64,000 nucleotides of DNA from Intestinibaculum porci (GCF_003925875.1 NZ_AP019309.1:3038001-3102000); one strand, 5' to 3'. Shown: positions 36,684-46,330, counted from the stretch's first letter. Notes: generated by a model from the letters alone, not told the origin. Made by a program: numbers and translations.

Positions 36684-36784
36684 TAGGATATACGTGTACT
36701 TAGAAGTAAGTACTTCTTCATAAATTTCCCTTCATAATTAAAAATCCCAAATAGAGAGCCGGACGTCCCATCCGGTTCTCTTTT
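36684..36784 (+). ncRNA. Small RNA candidate, unit 2
   Basis: TAGGAT box at 36684-36689. The 5' hairpin is GTACTT/AAGTAC (36696-36713): compared with unit 1 a C-G pair has become T-A, a compensatory change that preserves pairing. The terminator stem is GAGAGCCGG/CCGGTTCTC, where one A-T pair is now G-T. The unpaired C-rich stretch is unchanged. Spacing from unit 1 is 160 bases. Confidence 0.65.
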
Positions 36785-36843
36785 CACGTTTCCTTTCACA
36801 TATTCTTCCATCACTTCTTGAATAATCAGCCATATCTTCTTGG

Positions 36844-36941
36844 TATGATATACGTGTACTCAGAGATGAGTATTCTTCATAAATTTCCCTTCATAAAAAT
36901 CCCAATTGTGAGAACCGGACGTCCCATCCGGTTCTCTTTTT
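36844..36941 (+). ncRNA. Small RNA candidate, unit 3
   Basis: TATGAT box at 36844-36849, hairpin GTACTC/GAGTA(T) at 36856-36872 lacking two bases next to the stem, then TTTCCCTTC and AATCCCAA, and the terminator GAGAACCGG/CCGGTTCTC at 36910-36936. Upstream, AATCAGCCATA is shared with unit 2. Spacing from unit 2 is again 160 bases. Confidence 0.65.
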
Positions 36942-36950
36942 GCCTTCAAA

Positions 36951-36980
36951 CCAAAAAAGCGATGAATCTCACCGCTTTTA
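36951..36980 (-). terminator. Terminator of the EamA transporter gene
   Basis: On the minus strand AAAGCG pairs with CGCTTT, with a further TGA/TCA pairing inside, followed by a T-run. It overlaps the end of the gene. Confidence 0.7.
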
Positions 36981-37853
36981 CGCATAAGCTTTTTGACGCA
37001 GGGGCACAAGACTGAGTAATACACCAACAATAATCAAAATACTTCCAGTTATAAAAGATAAAGTACAGGCTTCATGTAATAAGAGAATACCTAATACAGA
37101 GGATGTTAAGGTTTGAATCGGATAGAAGCTGGCACAAATATGGGCGGGAATCACACCAAGGGAACGATTCCAGAGGAAGTTCGCTAAAGCTGTACAAATC
37201 AAACCAATATATAAAACAGATAAGATAACCGAACCATCCACCTGAACCACTGGATGGGTGAGGGCAATCTCTCCGATGGCGACAGGGAAGTTAAAAATAC
37301 ATGCCATCCCCATAGCAAACTTCGTAATCGTGATAGAAGAATACTTTGCTCCGATCTTACGGGTATTTACACTGGTCAGTGACCATAATAAGACGGATAT
37401 AAAGGATAAGACCATTCCCGCAATGGCTACTTTAGACCCTACACCAATAATGACAAAGACACCGGCGACTGATAATAGTAAACCAAAGATGGCCCCCGGC
37501 GTCATCCGCTCTTTAAGAAATAAGGCTGCCATAACAGAAATCATAATCGGATTAGTAGAGTTAATAAGTGAGGCCATGGATGAACCAGCAATCTTTGTTC
37601 CTAGTAACTGGGCATCAACACTGATAAAATAGCCAACAATACCAATCAGTAAAAAGTATGGAACATCAGCTTTATCAATCTTTTCTCTTTTCCCTAACGA
37701 GAATAGAGAAAGGACAATAAAACCAATGAAATACCGTAAAAAAGCAACGGTAAAGGTCGGCAGTTTGCCTAATACAAAACTTGATACGACATAAAGTGTT
37801 CCCCAAATCACAAAAGTAGAGATAAGCAACACATAAGATGTAATCTTTGACAT
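36978..37853 (-). CDS. EamA/DMT family permease
   Basis: A 291-residue drug/metabolite transporter-type membrane protein with about ten spans in two similar halves (each an EamA domain). Start region SYVLLISTFVIWGTLYVVSSF and second half AGMVLSFISVLLWSLTSV are typical. Substrates of such carriers range from amino acids to nucleotides and cannot be predicted. A single gene with its own terminator. No regulator is adjacent. Confidence 0.88.
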   Translation of the reverse strand: MSKITSYVLLISTFVIWGTLYVVSSFVLGKLPTFTVAFLRYFIGFIVLSLFSLGKREKIDKADVPYFLLIGIVGYFISVDAQLLGTKIAGSSMASLINSTNPIMISVMAALFLKERMTPGAIFGLLLSVAGVFVIIGVGSKVAIAGMVLSFISVLLWSLTSVNTRKIGAKYSSITITKFAMGMACIFNFPVAIGEIALTHPVVQVDGSVILSVLYIGLICTALANFLWNRSLGVIPAHICASFYPIQTLTSSVLGILLLHEACTLSFITGSILIIVGVLLSLVPLRQKAYA

Positions 37854-37899
37854 ATTTTCCCCCTTAAACCATCCCTATTATAGTCCTCTTCACATAAAA

Positions 37900-37928
37900 T
37901 AAAAACCCCGGATTAACCGAGGTTTGCA
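37900..37928 (-). terminator. Terminator of the rpsF-ssb-rpsR operon
   Basis: AACCTCGG pairs with CCGGGGTT around a five-base loop with one G-T pair, followed by a T-rich run on the minus strand. Confidence 0.85.
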
Positions 37929-37933
37929 TGTGA

Positions 37934-38164
37934 TTATTCAACTACGTATGGTAATAAAGCCATCTGTCTAGCACGTTTGATAGCTCTTGCTAACTGTCTC
38001 TGGTATTTAGCTGAAGTACCAGTTACACGTCTAGGGATGATTTTACCGTTTGCAGAGATGAATCTCTTTAATAATTCAACATCTTTATAGTCAATATATT
38101 CGATATGGTTTTTAGTGAAGTAACATACTTTTCTTCTGCCCATTCTCTGTTTTCTGTAAGCCAT
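37934..38164 (-). CDS. rpsR: Ribosomal protein S18
   Basis: 76 residues, with the S18 core [33 protein letters not shown] (abbreviated, residues 24-56). I start at ATG 38164, seven bases after AGGAGG; an in-frame upstream start at 38197 lies in the ssb 3' end and is not credible. S18 pairs with S6 in the small subunit, and the two genes flank ssb here as in most bacteria. Confidence 0.96.
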   Translation of the reverse strand: MAYRKQRMGRRKVCYFTKNHIEYIDYKDVELLKRFISANGKIIPRRVTGTSAKYQRQLARAIKRARQMALLPYVVE

Positions 38165-38177
38165 TTTTCTTCCTCCT

Positions 38178-38795
38178 CTAGAATTGAATATCGTCATCCA
38201 TGATATCGTAGCTGTTCACCGCTTCATCGAAGTCTTTATCAACATCTACTGTTTTCATATCATAGAAGTCATTATTTTGGTTTGGGTTCTGTGGTTTTGT
38301 ATTCTGGTTGAAGTTATTTGTATTAGCCGCATTGTTATAGCTATTGCTCTGCTGAGAATAATTGTTATTCTGCGATTGATAACTGTTAGCCTGCTGGTTA
38401 TTACCATAACTATTGCCATTGTAGAAGTTATCATTTGAGACACGACTTTGAGCATTTGCCTGATATCTTTCACGTGCAGCTCTTGTTTCTAAGAACTGTA
38501 CGCTGTCTGCCTGTACTTCTACGACGTAGACACGCTGTCCCTGCTTATTGTCATAAGAACGAGAACGCAGTCTTCCATCAACTCCAACAAGTGATCCTTT
38601 GCCACAATACTGAGCAACGTTTTCTGCTTGTTTATTCCAAACCACAACTGGAATAAAGTCAGCCTGCTGTCCGTCACCAGACTTGAAATTTCTATCAAGT
38701 GCTAAAGTAAAGTGACATACAGAATTACCACCGCTTGTCCGGTTTAATTCAGGATCTCTTGTCATACGTCCAACGATCACAACACGGTTCATCAT
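38178..38795 (-). CDS. ssb: Single-stranded DNA-binding protein
   Basis: A 205-residue SSB. The N-terminal OB-fold begins [19 protein letters not shown] and includes [10 protein letters not shown]. The linker (about residues 115-180) is very rich in Asn, Gln, Ser and Tyr. The acidic tip is DDDIQF where DDDIPF is usual: Gln replaces the Pro, while the final Phe, which contacts partner proteins, is kept. It is the middle gene of rpsF-ssb-rpsR. Confidence 0.95.
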   Translation of the reverse strand: MMNRVVIVGRMTRDPELNRTSGGNSVCHFTLALDRNFKSGDGQQADFIPVVVWNKQAENVAQYCGKGSLVGVDGRLRSRSYDNKQGQRVYVVEVQADSVQFLETRAARERYQANAQSRVSNDNFYNGNSYGNNQQANSYQSQNNNYSQQSNSYNNAANTNNFNQNTKPQNPNQNNDFYDMKTVDVDKDFDEAVNSYDIMDDDIQF

Positions 38796-38808
38796 TGGCG
38801 ATCACCTC

Positions 38809-39096
38809 TTAGTCGCGACGTAATGTTAAATGACGTAATACGTTTGCGTTGATACGTGATAAACGTTCAAATTCAGCGATGTTAGCTGGAGTAGTATGAG
38901 TATCAATTACTACATAGAAACCTTTAGTGTAGTCTTTGATTTCATAAGCTAATTCACGTAAGCCCATTTCTTCGCTGACGTTATCAACAACACCTTCACC
39001 ATTTGTTAAGATACCCTTGAAGTTTTCTACAAGAGAAGCTCTAGCTTCATCTTCAAGATCAGGTTTGAAGATCATCATAATTTCATACTTGTTCAT
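38809..39096 (-). CDS. rpsF: Ribosomal protein S6
   Basis: 95 residues with the usual N-terminus MNKYEIMMIFKPDL and the core YEIKDYTKGFYVVIDTHTTPANI (abbreviated). It belongs to the small ribosomal subunit with S18. First gene of the operon, with a strong promoter and a folded leader upstream. Confidence 0.96.
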   Translation of the reverse strand: MNKYEIMMIFKPDLEDEARASLVENFKGILTNGEGVVDNVSEEMGLRELAYEIKDYTKGFYVVIDTHTTPANIAEFERLSRINANVLRHLTLRRD

Positions 39097-39109
39097 TTGT
39101 TTTTACCTC

Positions 39110-39170
39110 CTTTGGTCTATACGGTCTGCTTAAAGCAGACAGGCAGTAAATTTTCTTTACATGCTCGTCC
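39110..39170 (-). promoter_or_regulatory. Leader of rpsF with hairpin, candidate S6:S18 regulatory RNA
   Basis: In the transcript before rpsF, GTCTGC pairs with GCAGAC around a five-base loop and is followed by CCG. Autoregulatory leaders bound by the S6:S18 complex are widespread in this position and have a conserved CCG beside a stem, so this is a fair candidate; I could not check it against the consensus. Confidence 0.45.
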
Positions 39171-39199
39171 ATTATAACGTTAACAAATCCCTTTTGCAA
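39171..39199 (-). promoter_or_regulatory. Promoter of rpsF-ssb-rpsR
   Basis: On the minus strand TTGCAA (39194-39199) and a perfect TATAAT (39171-39176) with a 17-base spacer. Confidence 0.82.
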
Positions 39200-39227
39200 T
39201 GATTATTTCATTATTTTTCAGTATAAA

Positions 39228-39665
39228 AAAAGATACTCTCTTAACGCTATTCATGACTTCGATACTTGTGATCGGTATTCAGGCTAGCTATTGTTTGCCC
39301 TTTTGTTTTGACTTTAACTTGCTCGAGGTTCCATTCCCGGCGACTTTATGTCCGTTTCTTTCACCCAATCAAAACTCAACCACGTGCTCGGATTTTAAGA
39401 TTCCAATCCATTACCAGACTCATAATCTGATTCAACTTCATGTTCACTTCGCACTACTTCTGGCTTTTCCGTATCTTCAACCTCTTTATGGATCTCTGAT
39501 CACTTTGTTATGCCATGCTCATGAATATATGTTATTTGAGTATCCTTTGATCGAAGGATCTTTTCTCCTTCTTTCTAATTACAATATAGTCTCTTTTGTG
39601 ATCGCTTTCAAGTATTTTTTATTGATTTCATCAAGTATATTTGAATACAAGGATGCATAAAAACA
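39228..39665 (-). repeat. 438-bp direct repeat, copy 1, with minus-strand promoter (RNA candidate)
   Basis: This stretch recurs at 40367-40804 with only about three or four single-base differences. On the minus strand it carries TTGAAA (39606-39611) and TATATT (39583-39588) with a 17-base spacer, so transcription would start near 39576 and cross the repeat towards 39228, where a seven-base T-run lies. The minus strand has no long open frame. The plus-strand frame has no ribosome binding site. I therefore think it may encode a structured RNA of roughly 350 bases. No known family recognised. Confidence 0.6.
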
Positions 39666-39722
39666 ATAACTCAAATTTTTAGTATACTTGATAACTATCC
39701 TACTTATTCTCTTCTAATACAG

Positions 39723-40055
39723 TTAACTTTCTAATATCGCCAATTTACTGTTTTGATTATTTAATGCTTCTATCTTCTTTTGAAGATCAACAATAAGCAT
39801 ATGCTGATCCATATTTTCCTTTTTGACTCTAGCTAATTCCGCCAATAATCTCTCCTCAGCAGTTGAAGATCCATTTTCTTTTTTCTTTTGTGGTCCTTTT
39901 TTACCATTAGGAATCATCTTCCCCGTTTCCGGATCAATCTTACCAATCAAATTTCGTTTAGAACGTGCCTGTTCCTTTTCTGAATCCCAGTAACTCTTTG
40001 ATTCATAAACATAGATAATACCAATAGTCTTAGTCGTTCTTTTAATAATTGCCAT
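39723..40055 (-). CDS. Transposon-associated small protein (remnant context)
   Basis: 110 residues. The N-terminus (MAIIKRTTKTIGIIYVYES, then SYWDSEKEQARSKRNLIGKIDPETGK) is the type found at the start of some DDE transposases or as a separate short first gene in insertion sequences. The C-terminal part is a predicted coiled coil (EERLLAELARVKKEN). No catalytic domain follows in this frame; 60 bases on, the 438-bp repeat begins. An AGGTGC site precedes ATG 40055. I read this as what is left of a mobile element. Confidence 0.5.
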   Translation of the reverse strand: MAIIKRTTKTIGIIYVYESKSYWDSEKEQARSKRNLIGKIDPETGKMIPNGKKGPQKKKENGSSTAEERLLAELARVKKENMDQHMLIVDLQKKIEALNNQNSKLAILES

Positions 40056-40100
40056 TATTGCACCTTCCTATTTTTCATGCCACAAGAGCATAATCAATTA

Positions 40101-40217
40101 CGCTAACTTCCAACCCTTTTCGCCGATTGTTTTCGCCGTTTTTCAGGTCTTTCCGCCGATCCTTTTCGCCGATTTCCATATCTTTCCGCCGATCAATTAC
40201 GCCAATCAATCGCGACA
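40101..40217 (-). repeat. Periodic CGCC array, probable transposon end
   Basis: CGCC or CGCT cores start at 40101, 40121, 40134, 40154, 40167, 40187 and 40200. The spacings are 20, 13, 20, 13, 20, 13, so the array has a strict 33-bp period over three units. On the minus strand it begins TGTCGCG at 40217, like the TG-starting ends of transposons that use arrays of transposase binding sites. It lies just upstream of the short transposon gene. No other features are seen in 40218-40366. Confidence 0.6.
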
Positions 40218-40366
40218 ATGAAAATATTATGTAGTAATGTTATAGGCTGCTAACAGCAATGAAATAAATAATAGTATATGTGGGAAAGTTGATCACTCAG
40301 ATAGGATATGATTAATTTGCTGAATGATCGAGAATAGGACGCTTTTGGTGGCGTTCAAGGCAAACT

Positions 40367-40804
40367 AAAAGATACTCTCTTAACGCTATTCATGACTTCG
40401 ATACTTGTGATCGGTATTCAGGCTAGCTATTGTTTGCCTTTTTGTTTTGACTTTAACTTGCTCGAGGTTCCATTCCCGGCGACTTTATGTCCGTTTCTTT
40501 CACCCAATCAAAACTCAACCACGTGCTCGGATTTTAAGATTCCAATCCATTACCAGACTCATAATCTGATTCAACTTCATGTTCACTTCGCACTACTTCT
40601 GGCTTTTCCGTATCTTCAACCTCTTTATGGATCTCTGATCACTTTGTTATGCCATGCTCATGAATATATGTTATTTGAGTATCCCTTGATCGAAGGATCT
40701 TTTCTCCTTCTTTCTAATTACAATATAGTCTCTTTTGTGATCGCTTTCAAGTATTTTTTGTTGATTTCATCAAGTATATTTGAATACAAGGATGCATAAA
40801 AACA
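40367..40804 (-). repeat. 438-bp direct repeat, copy 2, with minus-strand promoter (RNA candidate)
   Basis: Same sequence as 39228-39665. Promoter elements recur at 40722-40727 and 40745-40750. One difference lies in a small hairpin (ATCCTT with AAGGAT): in the minus-strand RNA the change gives a permitted G-U pair, whereas in plus-strand RNA it gives a C-A mismatch. That weakly favours the minus strand as the functional one. Confidence 0.6.
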
Positions 40805-40828
40805 TAGTCACTTAAAAAGTGACTATGA
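40799..40828 (-). terminator. Terminator after the 391-residue gene
   Basis: CATAGTCACTT pairs with AAGTGACTATG on the minus strand, followed by five T. It marks the boundary between the ispD operon and repeat copy 2. Confidence 0.88.
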
Positions 40829-41998
40829 GACAAATCCATCAGTGTCATCACGATCTTTAAGGACGACTTCGTTATAATCATTAATATCAAATCCCATGTC
40901 GTGAAGCTCATCCAGATGACTTTTTAATTCACCAAGCAGGTGTTCGTCATCTGGTAAGGGAATAGAACCACCGCTTTTTAATAAGTTCATCATATCTTCA
41001 TCAGGGATATGACCATTGCTTTTAAAGTGTCTAGATGTGTTGAAACATTCCATAATGATTGGGACAAACATTTCCAGCATATCATCATCAATAATGTAAT
41101 CATCATAGTAAGTTAAAAGATCCTGGAAAGGCACTTCAAAGCTGACGGCTTTGAATAATTCATGGACATCATGAATAGGCTGAGTCAGATCGTCCATACT
41201 ATTGATGATTAAAAAGAATAATAAATGAAGATAGGCTTGATTACTGTAAGGAAAGCCATAATAGAGATAATCATCTAATTCTTCTTTGGAAGGTAAGGAG
41301 ATGATATTTTGCTGGTGTAACTTAACGACATCATCATAAACATTTTCTCTTGTCACAAAATCAGAAAGAAAATCTTTCTTCTCTTCATCATAAGTCATAG
41401 CCGGATCAGGTAACTGATGATAAAGATCAAGAACTTCCTGAGCCGTTGCTTTAGGGAACTTATACTGATAAAGCAGCTGTACATAATTCAGGTTAATAAC
41501 ACCATAGACAATATCACAGTACGAGATAATCGCATTTAAGTAAGAAAGCTTTGGTCGTAAAGCCTGATAATCTTTATTTTTAAAGATCTTTTTGACCATC
41601 TTAGTTGCTTCTTTACTGATCACAAAGGTCTCTGAGTCTGCAATAAAGAAGAAACCTTTCGTTTCTAAGCGATCAAGCATTAAAAGATCAATCAAATTGA
41701 GTAAATGTCCGGTGACATCATCATGTACAATATCATCTAAAAGCTCATAAGCGCGATCATTGATTGTGATTAATCCTTTCGTAAGGGTTTCTTCATTCAT
41801 GAACTGCTTCATGAAAAGATCGACGACTTCGGCTTTCTTATACTTTGTCTTAATCGGTTTACCAAGCTGACGAGAAAGCGCAATTAACTCTGTTTTGTTA
41901 TAAGAGCGATAAAAATATTCGGTAGAATCGATGATTTCATAATCTCCCATCTCGATGAAAGCTTTGAGTCTTTCTTCAATATCAAATTTCTGATCCAT
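40823..41998 (-). CDS. Hypothetical protein, 391 residues
   Basis: I do not recognise this protein. I start at ATG 41998, which has AAGGAGG seven bases upstream; an in-frame upstream ATG precedes that site. The sequence is acidic and mainly helical, without membrane spans or cysteine clusters. Near residues 40-65 a SAP-like or Rho-N-like helical segment is possible (TELIALSRQLGKPIKTKYKK). The C-terminus is rich in Asp, Leu and His. It begins about 20 bases after ispD, so they are probably co-transcribed. Confidence 0.75.
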   Translation of the reverse strand: MDQKFDIEERLKAFIEMGDYEIIDSTEYFYRSYNKTELIALSRQLGKPIKTKYKKAEVVDLFMKQFMNEETLTKGLITINDRAYELLDDIVHDDVTGHLLNLIDLLMLDRLETKGFFFIADSETFVISKEATKMVKKIFKNKDYQALRPKLSYLNAIISYCDIVYGVINLNYVQLLYQYKFPKATAQEVLDLYHQLPDPAMTYDEEKKDFLSDFVTRENVYDDVVKLHQQNIISLPSKEELDDYLYYGFPYSNQAYLHLLFFLIINSMDDLTQPIHDVHELFKAVSFEVPFQDLLTYYDDYIIDDDMLEMFVPIIMECFNTSRHFKSNGHIPDEDMMNLLKSGGSIPLPDDEHLLGELKSHLDELHDMGFDINDYNEVVLKDRDDTDGFVS

Positions 41999-42018
41999 AA
42001 AAAATCCTCCTTTCCGCA

Positions 42019-42654
42019 TTATAAGTCTTCCTTAGTGGTAACTTTAATATTATCATAGTCTCCTTCGACAACGTATACATCATGATGTAATAGCTCAACG
42101 ACACTCGCATCATCAGTTACCTGCTGATGTGTACGAATGGCTTCATCATAAGCTTGATAAATAAGTGATGTTCTAAAAGACTGTGGCGTTTGCGCCTGAT
42201 AGAGTTCTTCTCTTTTGAGCGTTTCGATCACTTTCCCATCAATCACTCTTTTAATAGTATCTTTACATTTGACCATTGGTAAGCAGGCATCATGAGTTTC
42301 CAGACACACTAAGATGCGATCAATAAGATCTTTCTTTAAATATGGTCTGGCCCCATCATGAATGAGAACATAATCTTCTGTTACTTTCTTTAAGCCTTCA
42401 AAAACAGAATCCTGGCGTTCTTTTCCCCCTTGGGTAAAGGTAATACGCGGATCTTGGATTAATGAGGCAAAGTCATCTCTTTCTTCATCTTTACAGACAA
42501 CAACCACCTGCTTACAGCGTTCATCATTTAAAAAGACAGACATGGTCATTTCATAGATTGTTTTATGATCTATTTTATAAAACATTTTATTATATTGTAA
42601 TCCTGTCCGGCTGCCTCGACCGGCACATAATACAATGGCACTATAATGATTCAT
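42019..42654 (-). CDS. ispD: 2-C-methyl-D-erythritol 4-phosphate cytidylyltransferase
   Basis: The third enzyme of the MEP isoprenoid pathway, joining CTP and methylerythritol phosphate. The 211-residue protein has the nucleotide-binding opening IVLCAGRGSRTG, then GGKERQDSVFEGL, the LIHDGARPYL motif and AQTPQSFR near the end. I choose ATG 42654, preceded by GGTGAAAG; the upstream ATG at 42666 is too close to its own GG box. No other MEP genes are nearby. IspD-like tarI enzymes (for ribitol phosphate) are close relatives, so that activity cannot be excluded. Confidence 0.82.
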   Translation of the reverse strand: MNHYSAIVLCAGRGSRTGLQYNKMFYKIDHKTIYEMTMSVFLNDERCKQVVVVCKDEERDDFASLIQDPRITFTQGGKERQDSVFEGLKKVTEDYVLIHDGARPYLKKDLIDRILVCLETHDACLPMVKCKDTIKRVIDGKVIETLKREELYQAQTPQSFRTSLIYQAYDEAIRTHQQVTDDASVVELLHHDVYVVEGDYDNIKVTTKEDL

Positions 42655-42720
42655 TTCTTTCACCATCCTATTCTTATTGTAACGGTTCTTAACCTATTAC
42701 GCAATTTCATTAGTGAACAT

Positions 42721-42752
42721 GAAAAAAGAACCTGATCGAACAGGCTCTTATT
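42721..42752 (-). terminator. Terminator of the oligo-1,6-glucosidase gene
   Basis: AAGAGCCTG pairs with CAGGTTCTT around a six-base loop on the minus strand, followed by a T-run. Confidence 0.85.
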
Positions 42753-44388
42753 TCTTATAGTAGGCAACTGCCTGATAAGGTTTTAAAGTATGAGGTGTTA
42801 CATCTTCATCATTAGTAATGAGTAAATCACCTTCAGGTGTTAAATCATAAGTGACTTCATGATCACTCCAGTTTGCTAAAACAGTAATCTTTTCATCATT
42901 GTAACTGCGGGTATAGGCAAATAAATCATGGGCGTCTTCATATAAGAGATCCATTTCTCCATAAACAATAATGTCATGGGCATGACGTAAAGCAATTAAC
43001 TGTTTATAGAAATTATAAATACTATTAGGATCATTGACCTGGGCAGCCGCATTAATAGTTTTATAGTTTGGATTGACATTGATCCAAGGTGTGCCAGTGG
43101 TAAAGCCGGCATTTTGTGAATCATCCCACTGCATCGGTGTACGGGCATTGTCACGGCCTTTAGAAGAAATATTTTCCAGCATCTCCTGATCACTATAAAT
43201 ATGACGATCCGTTACTAAGTCTTTATAAGCATTGATTTCTTCAATATCCCGACATTCCTCTAATGAAGTAAAGTGATAATTGGTCATACCCAATTCTTCA
43301 CCCTGATAAACATAAGGAGTGCCTCTCATGAGATGCAATGTTAAAGCTAAACATTTCGCGCTCATTTCGCGATACTCACCATCATCACCAAAACGAGATA
43401 CCGCTCTAGGCTGATCATGGTTATCTAAATATATAGAGTTCCAGCCGCCATTTTCACAGCCTTTAACCCATTTCATAATAGCTTTCTTAAGCTCTACTAA
43501 GTCTGTTCTCTTCTGCGACCATTTACCATAGTCACCGCCATCTAAAGAGACATGATCAAAAGTAAAGACCATTTCTAATTCATGACGATCTTCCTGAACG
43601 TATTTCAAAGCTCGTTCAACGCTTAAACCAGGGGTTTCCCCGACAGTGAATAAATCATATTTCGATAAGACTTCACGATTCATTTCCTGCAAGAATTCAT
43701 GAATACGTGGCCCATCGACAGTATAAGGGGTGGGATCACCATAAATAGCCCCTTCAGGAACAGGTGCATCAGGATATCTCTGATCTTTAGAGATCATCGA
43801 AATAACATCCATTCTAAAGCCATCGATACCTTTATCACACCAGTAGCGCATCATCTTATACAAATCGTCTCGGACAGCTTTATTTTCCCAGTTCAAATCT
43901 GGCTGTTTAATGGCAAAGTTATGTAAGTAGTACTGATTTAAGTTTTCATCATACTGCCAGGCACTGCCGCCAAAGACAGAACCCCAGTTATTTGGCTGAT
44001 CACGCCAGATATAATAATCATGATAAGGATTATCTTTTGATTTACGGGAATCAATAAACCACTGATGTTCATCACTGGTATGATTAGCCACTAAGTCCAT
44101 GACGATTTTCAAGTGATGTTCATGGGCCTTTTGTAATAACTCATCAAAATCTTTCATTGTCCCAAAGTCGGACATAATGGCATAGTAATCACTGATATCA
44201 TATCCGTTATCTTCATTCGGTGAGGCATAAACAGGAGATAACCAAATGACATCAACGCCTAAATTTTCTAAGTAATCTAAACGTGAGATAATCCCCTGCA
44301 GATCACCAATACCATCGCCATTGCTATCATTGAATGATCGTGGATAAATCTGATAAACAACGGCTTCTTTCCACCAAGCTTTATTCAT
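42748..44388 (-). CDS. malL: Oligo-1,6-glucosidase (GH13)
   Basis: A 546-residue family 13 alpha-glucosidase acting on isomalto-oligosaccharides in the cytoplasm. The barrel starts WWKEAVVYQIYPRSFNDSNGDG. The nucleophile is Asp in GFRMDVI, the acid/base is Glu in TVGETPG, and the third acid is in YLDNHDQPR. The residue after the nucleophile is Val, which in this subfamily goes with alpha-1,6 preference; alpha-1,4 enzymes have Ala or Thr. The start is ATG 44388 after AGGAGG. No transporter is adjacent. Confidence 0.85.
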   Translation of the reverse strand: MNKAWWKEAVVYQIYPRSFNDSNGDGIGDLQGIISRLDYLENLGVDVIWLSPVYASPNEDNGYDISDYYAIMSDFGTMKDFDELLQKAHEHHLKIVMDLVANHTSDEHQWFIDSRKSKDNPYHDYYIWRDQPNNWGSVFGGSAWQYDENLNQYYLHNFAIKQPDLNWENKAVRDDLYKMMRYWCDKGIDGFRMDVISMISKDQRYPDAPVPEGAIYGDPTPYTVDGPRIHEFLQEMNREVLSKYDLFTVGETPGLSVERALKYVQEDRHELEMVFTFDHVSLDGGDYGKWSQKRTDLVELKKAIMKWVKGCENGGWNSIYLDNHDQPRAVSRFGDDGEYREMSAKCLALTLHLMRGTPYVYQGEELGMTNYHFTSLEECRDIEEINAYKDLVTDRHIYSDQEMLENISSKGRDNARTPMQWDDSQNAGFTTGTPWINVNPNYKTINAAAQVNDPNSIYNFYKQLIALRHAHDIIVYGEMDLLYEDAHDLFAYTRSYNDEKITVLANWSDHEVTYDLTPEGDLLITNDEDVTPHTLKPYQAVAYYKK

Positions 44389-44530
44389 ATAATACAAACC
44401 TCCTGCCCTTATTCTATCAAATATAAATCAAAAGATCTTTAAACCTAAGAATCTTGAAAAATTTCTTATCAAAACAACATCATCACATAATCTTACGTAA
44501 AGATACGACAGTGCATCGACATCTGCTTGA

Positions 44531-44618
44531 TATGATATACCTGTACTTAGAAATAAGTACTTCTTCATAAATTTCCCTTCATAAAATCCCAATTAGAAAG
44601 CCGGTACGCCGGCTTTTT
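44531..44618 (+). ncRNA. Small RNA candidate, unit 4
   Basis: A diverged relative of the three units at 36524-36941. TATGAT box at 44531-44536, hairpin GTACTT/AAGTAC (44543-44560), the same TTCTTCATAAATTTCCCTTC stretch and AATCCCAATT, then a terminator with a different stem (AAAGCCGG/CCGGCTTT, loop TACG) and a T-run. It runs on the plus strand against the flanking minus-strand genes. Upstream of the box, similarity to the other units fades. Confidence 0.65.
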
Positions 44619-44625
44619 ACGTGTA

Positions 44626-46110
<1,485 letters not shown>

Positions 46111-46299
46111 TTATAAGAATTCCCATGCATTGCAAAGGGATATTTTCTTAATGAGAAAGATTTTCAGGATTTGCATTCTTTTCATACATTACAAAAGACC
46201 GATGAAATCATCTTTTTCATTAGTTATATGAATATTTGATCATAAAAAAACGAGCTTTTGCAACCATTTAGACATTTGAGGACATATGCACATAAATTC

Positions 46300-46326
46300 A
46301 AAAACAGAGAAGACATGCTTCTCTGC
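46300..46326 (-). terminator. Terminator after the GDPD gene
   Basis: CAGAGAAG pairs with CTTCTCTG around a five-base loop on the minus strand, followed by five T. Confidence 0.85.
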
Positions 46327-46330
46327 TTCT

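Noticed and set aside
39199-39660. Plus-strand frame of about 150 residues in the 438-bp repeat (and its twin at 40392-40799)
   Set aside because: There is no ribosome binding site, the product is a jumble of hydrophobic and aromatic residues without a plausible signal or fold, and the first copy starts within the rpsF promoter. The minus-strand promoter suggests a different use.
40101-40217. A CRISPR array
   Set aside because: The regular spacing of CGCC cores looked like repeats and spacers, but the repeated core is only about seven bases and there are no cas genes. A transposon-end array fits better.
44597-44618. Terminator of the GH1 glucosidase gene on the minus strand
   Set aside because: The stem pairs on both strands but only the plus strand has a T-run; on the minus strand CTAATTGG follows. 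It belongs to the plus-strand RNA unit.
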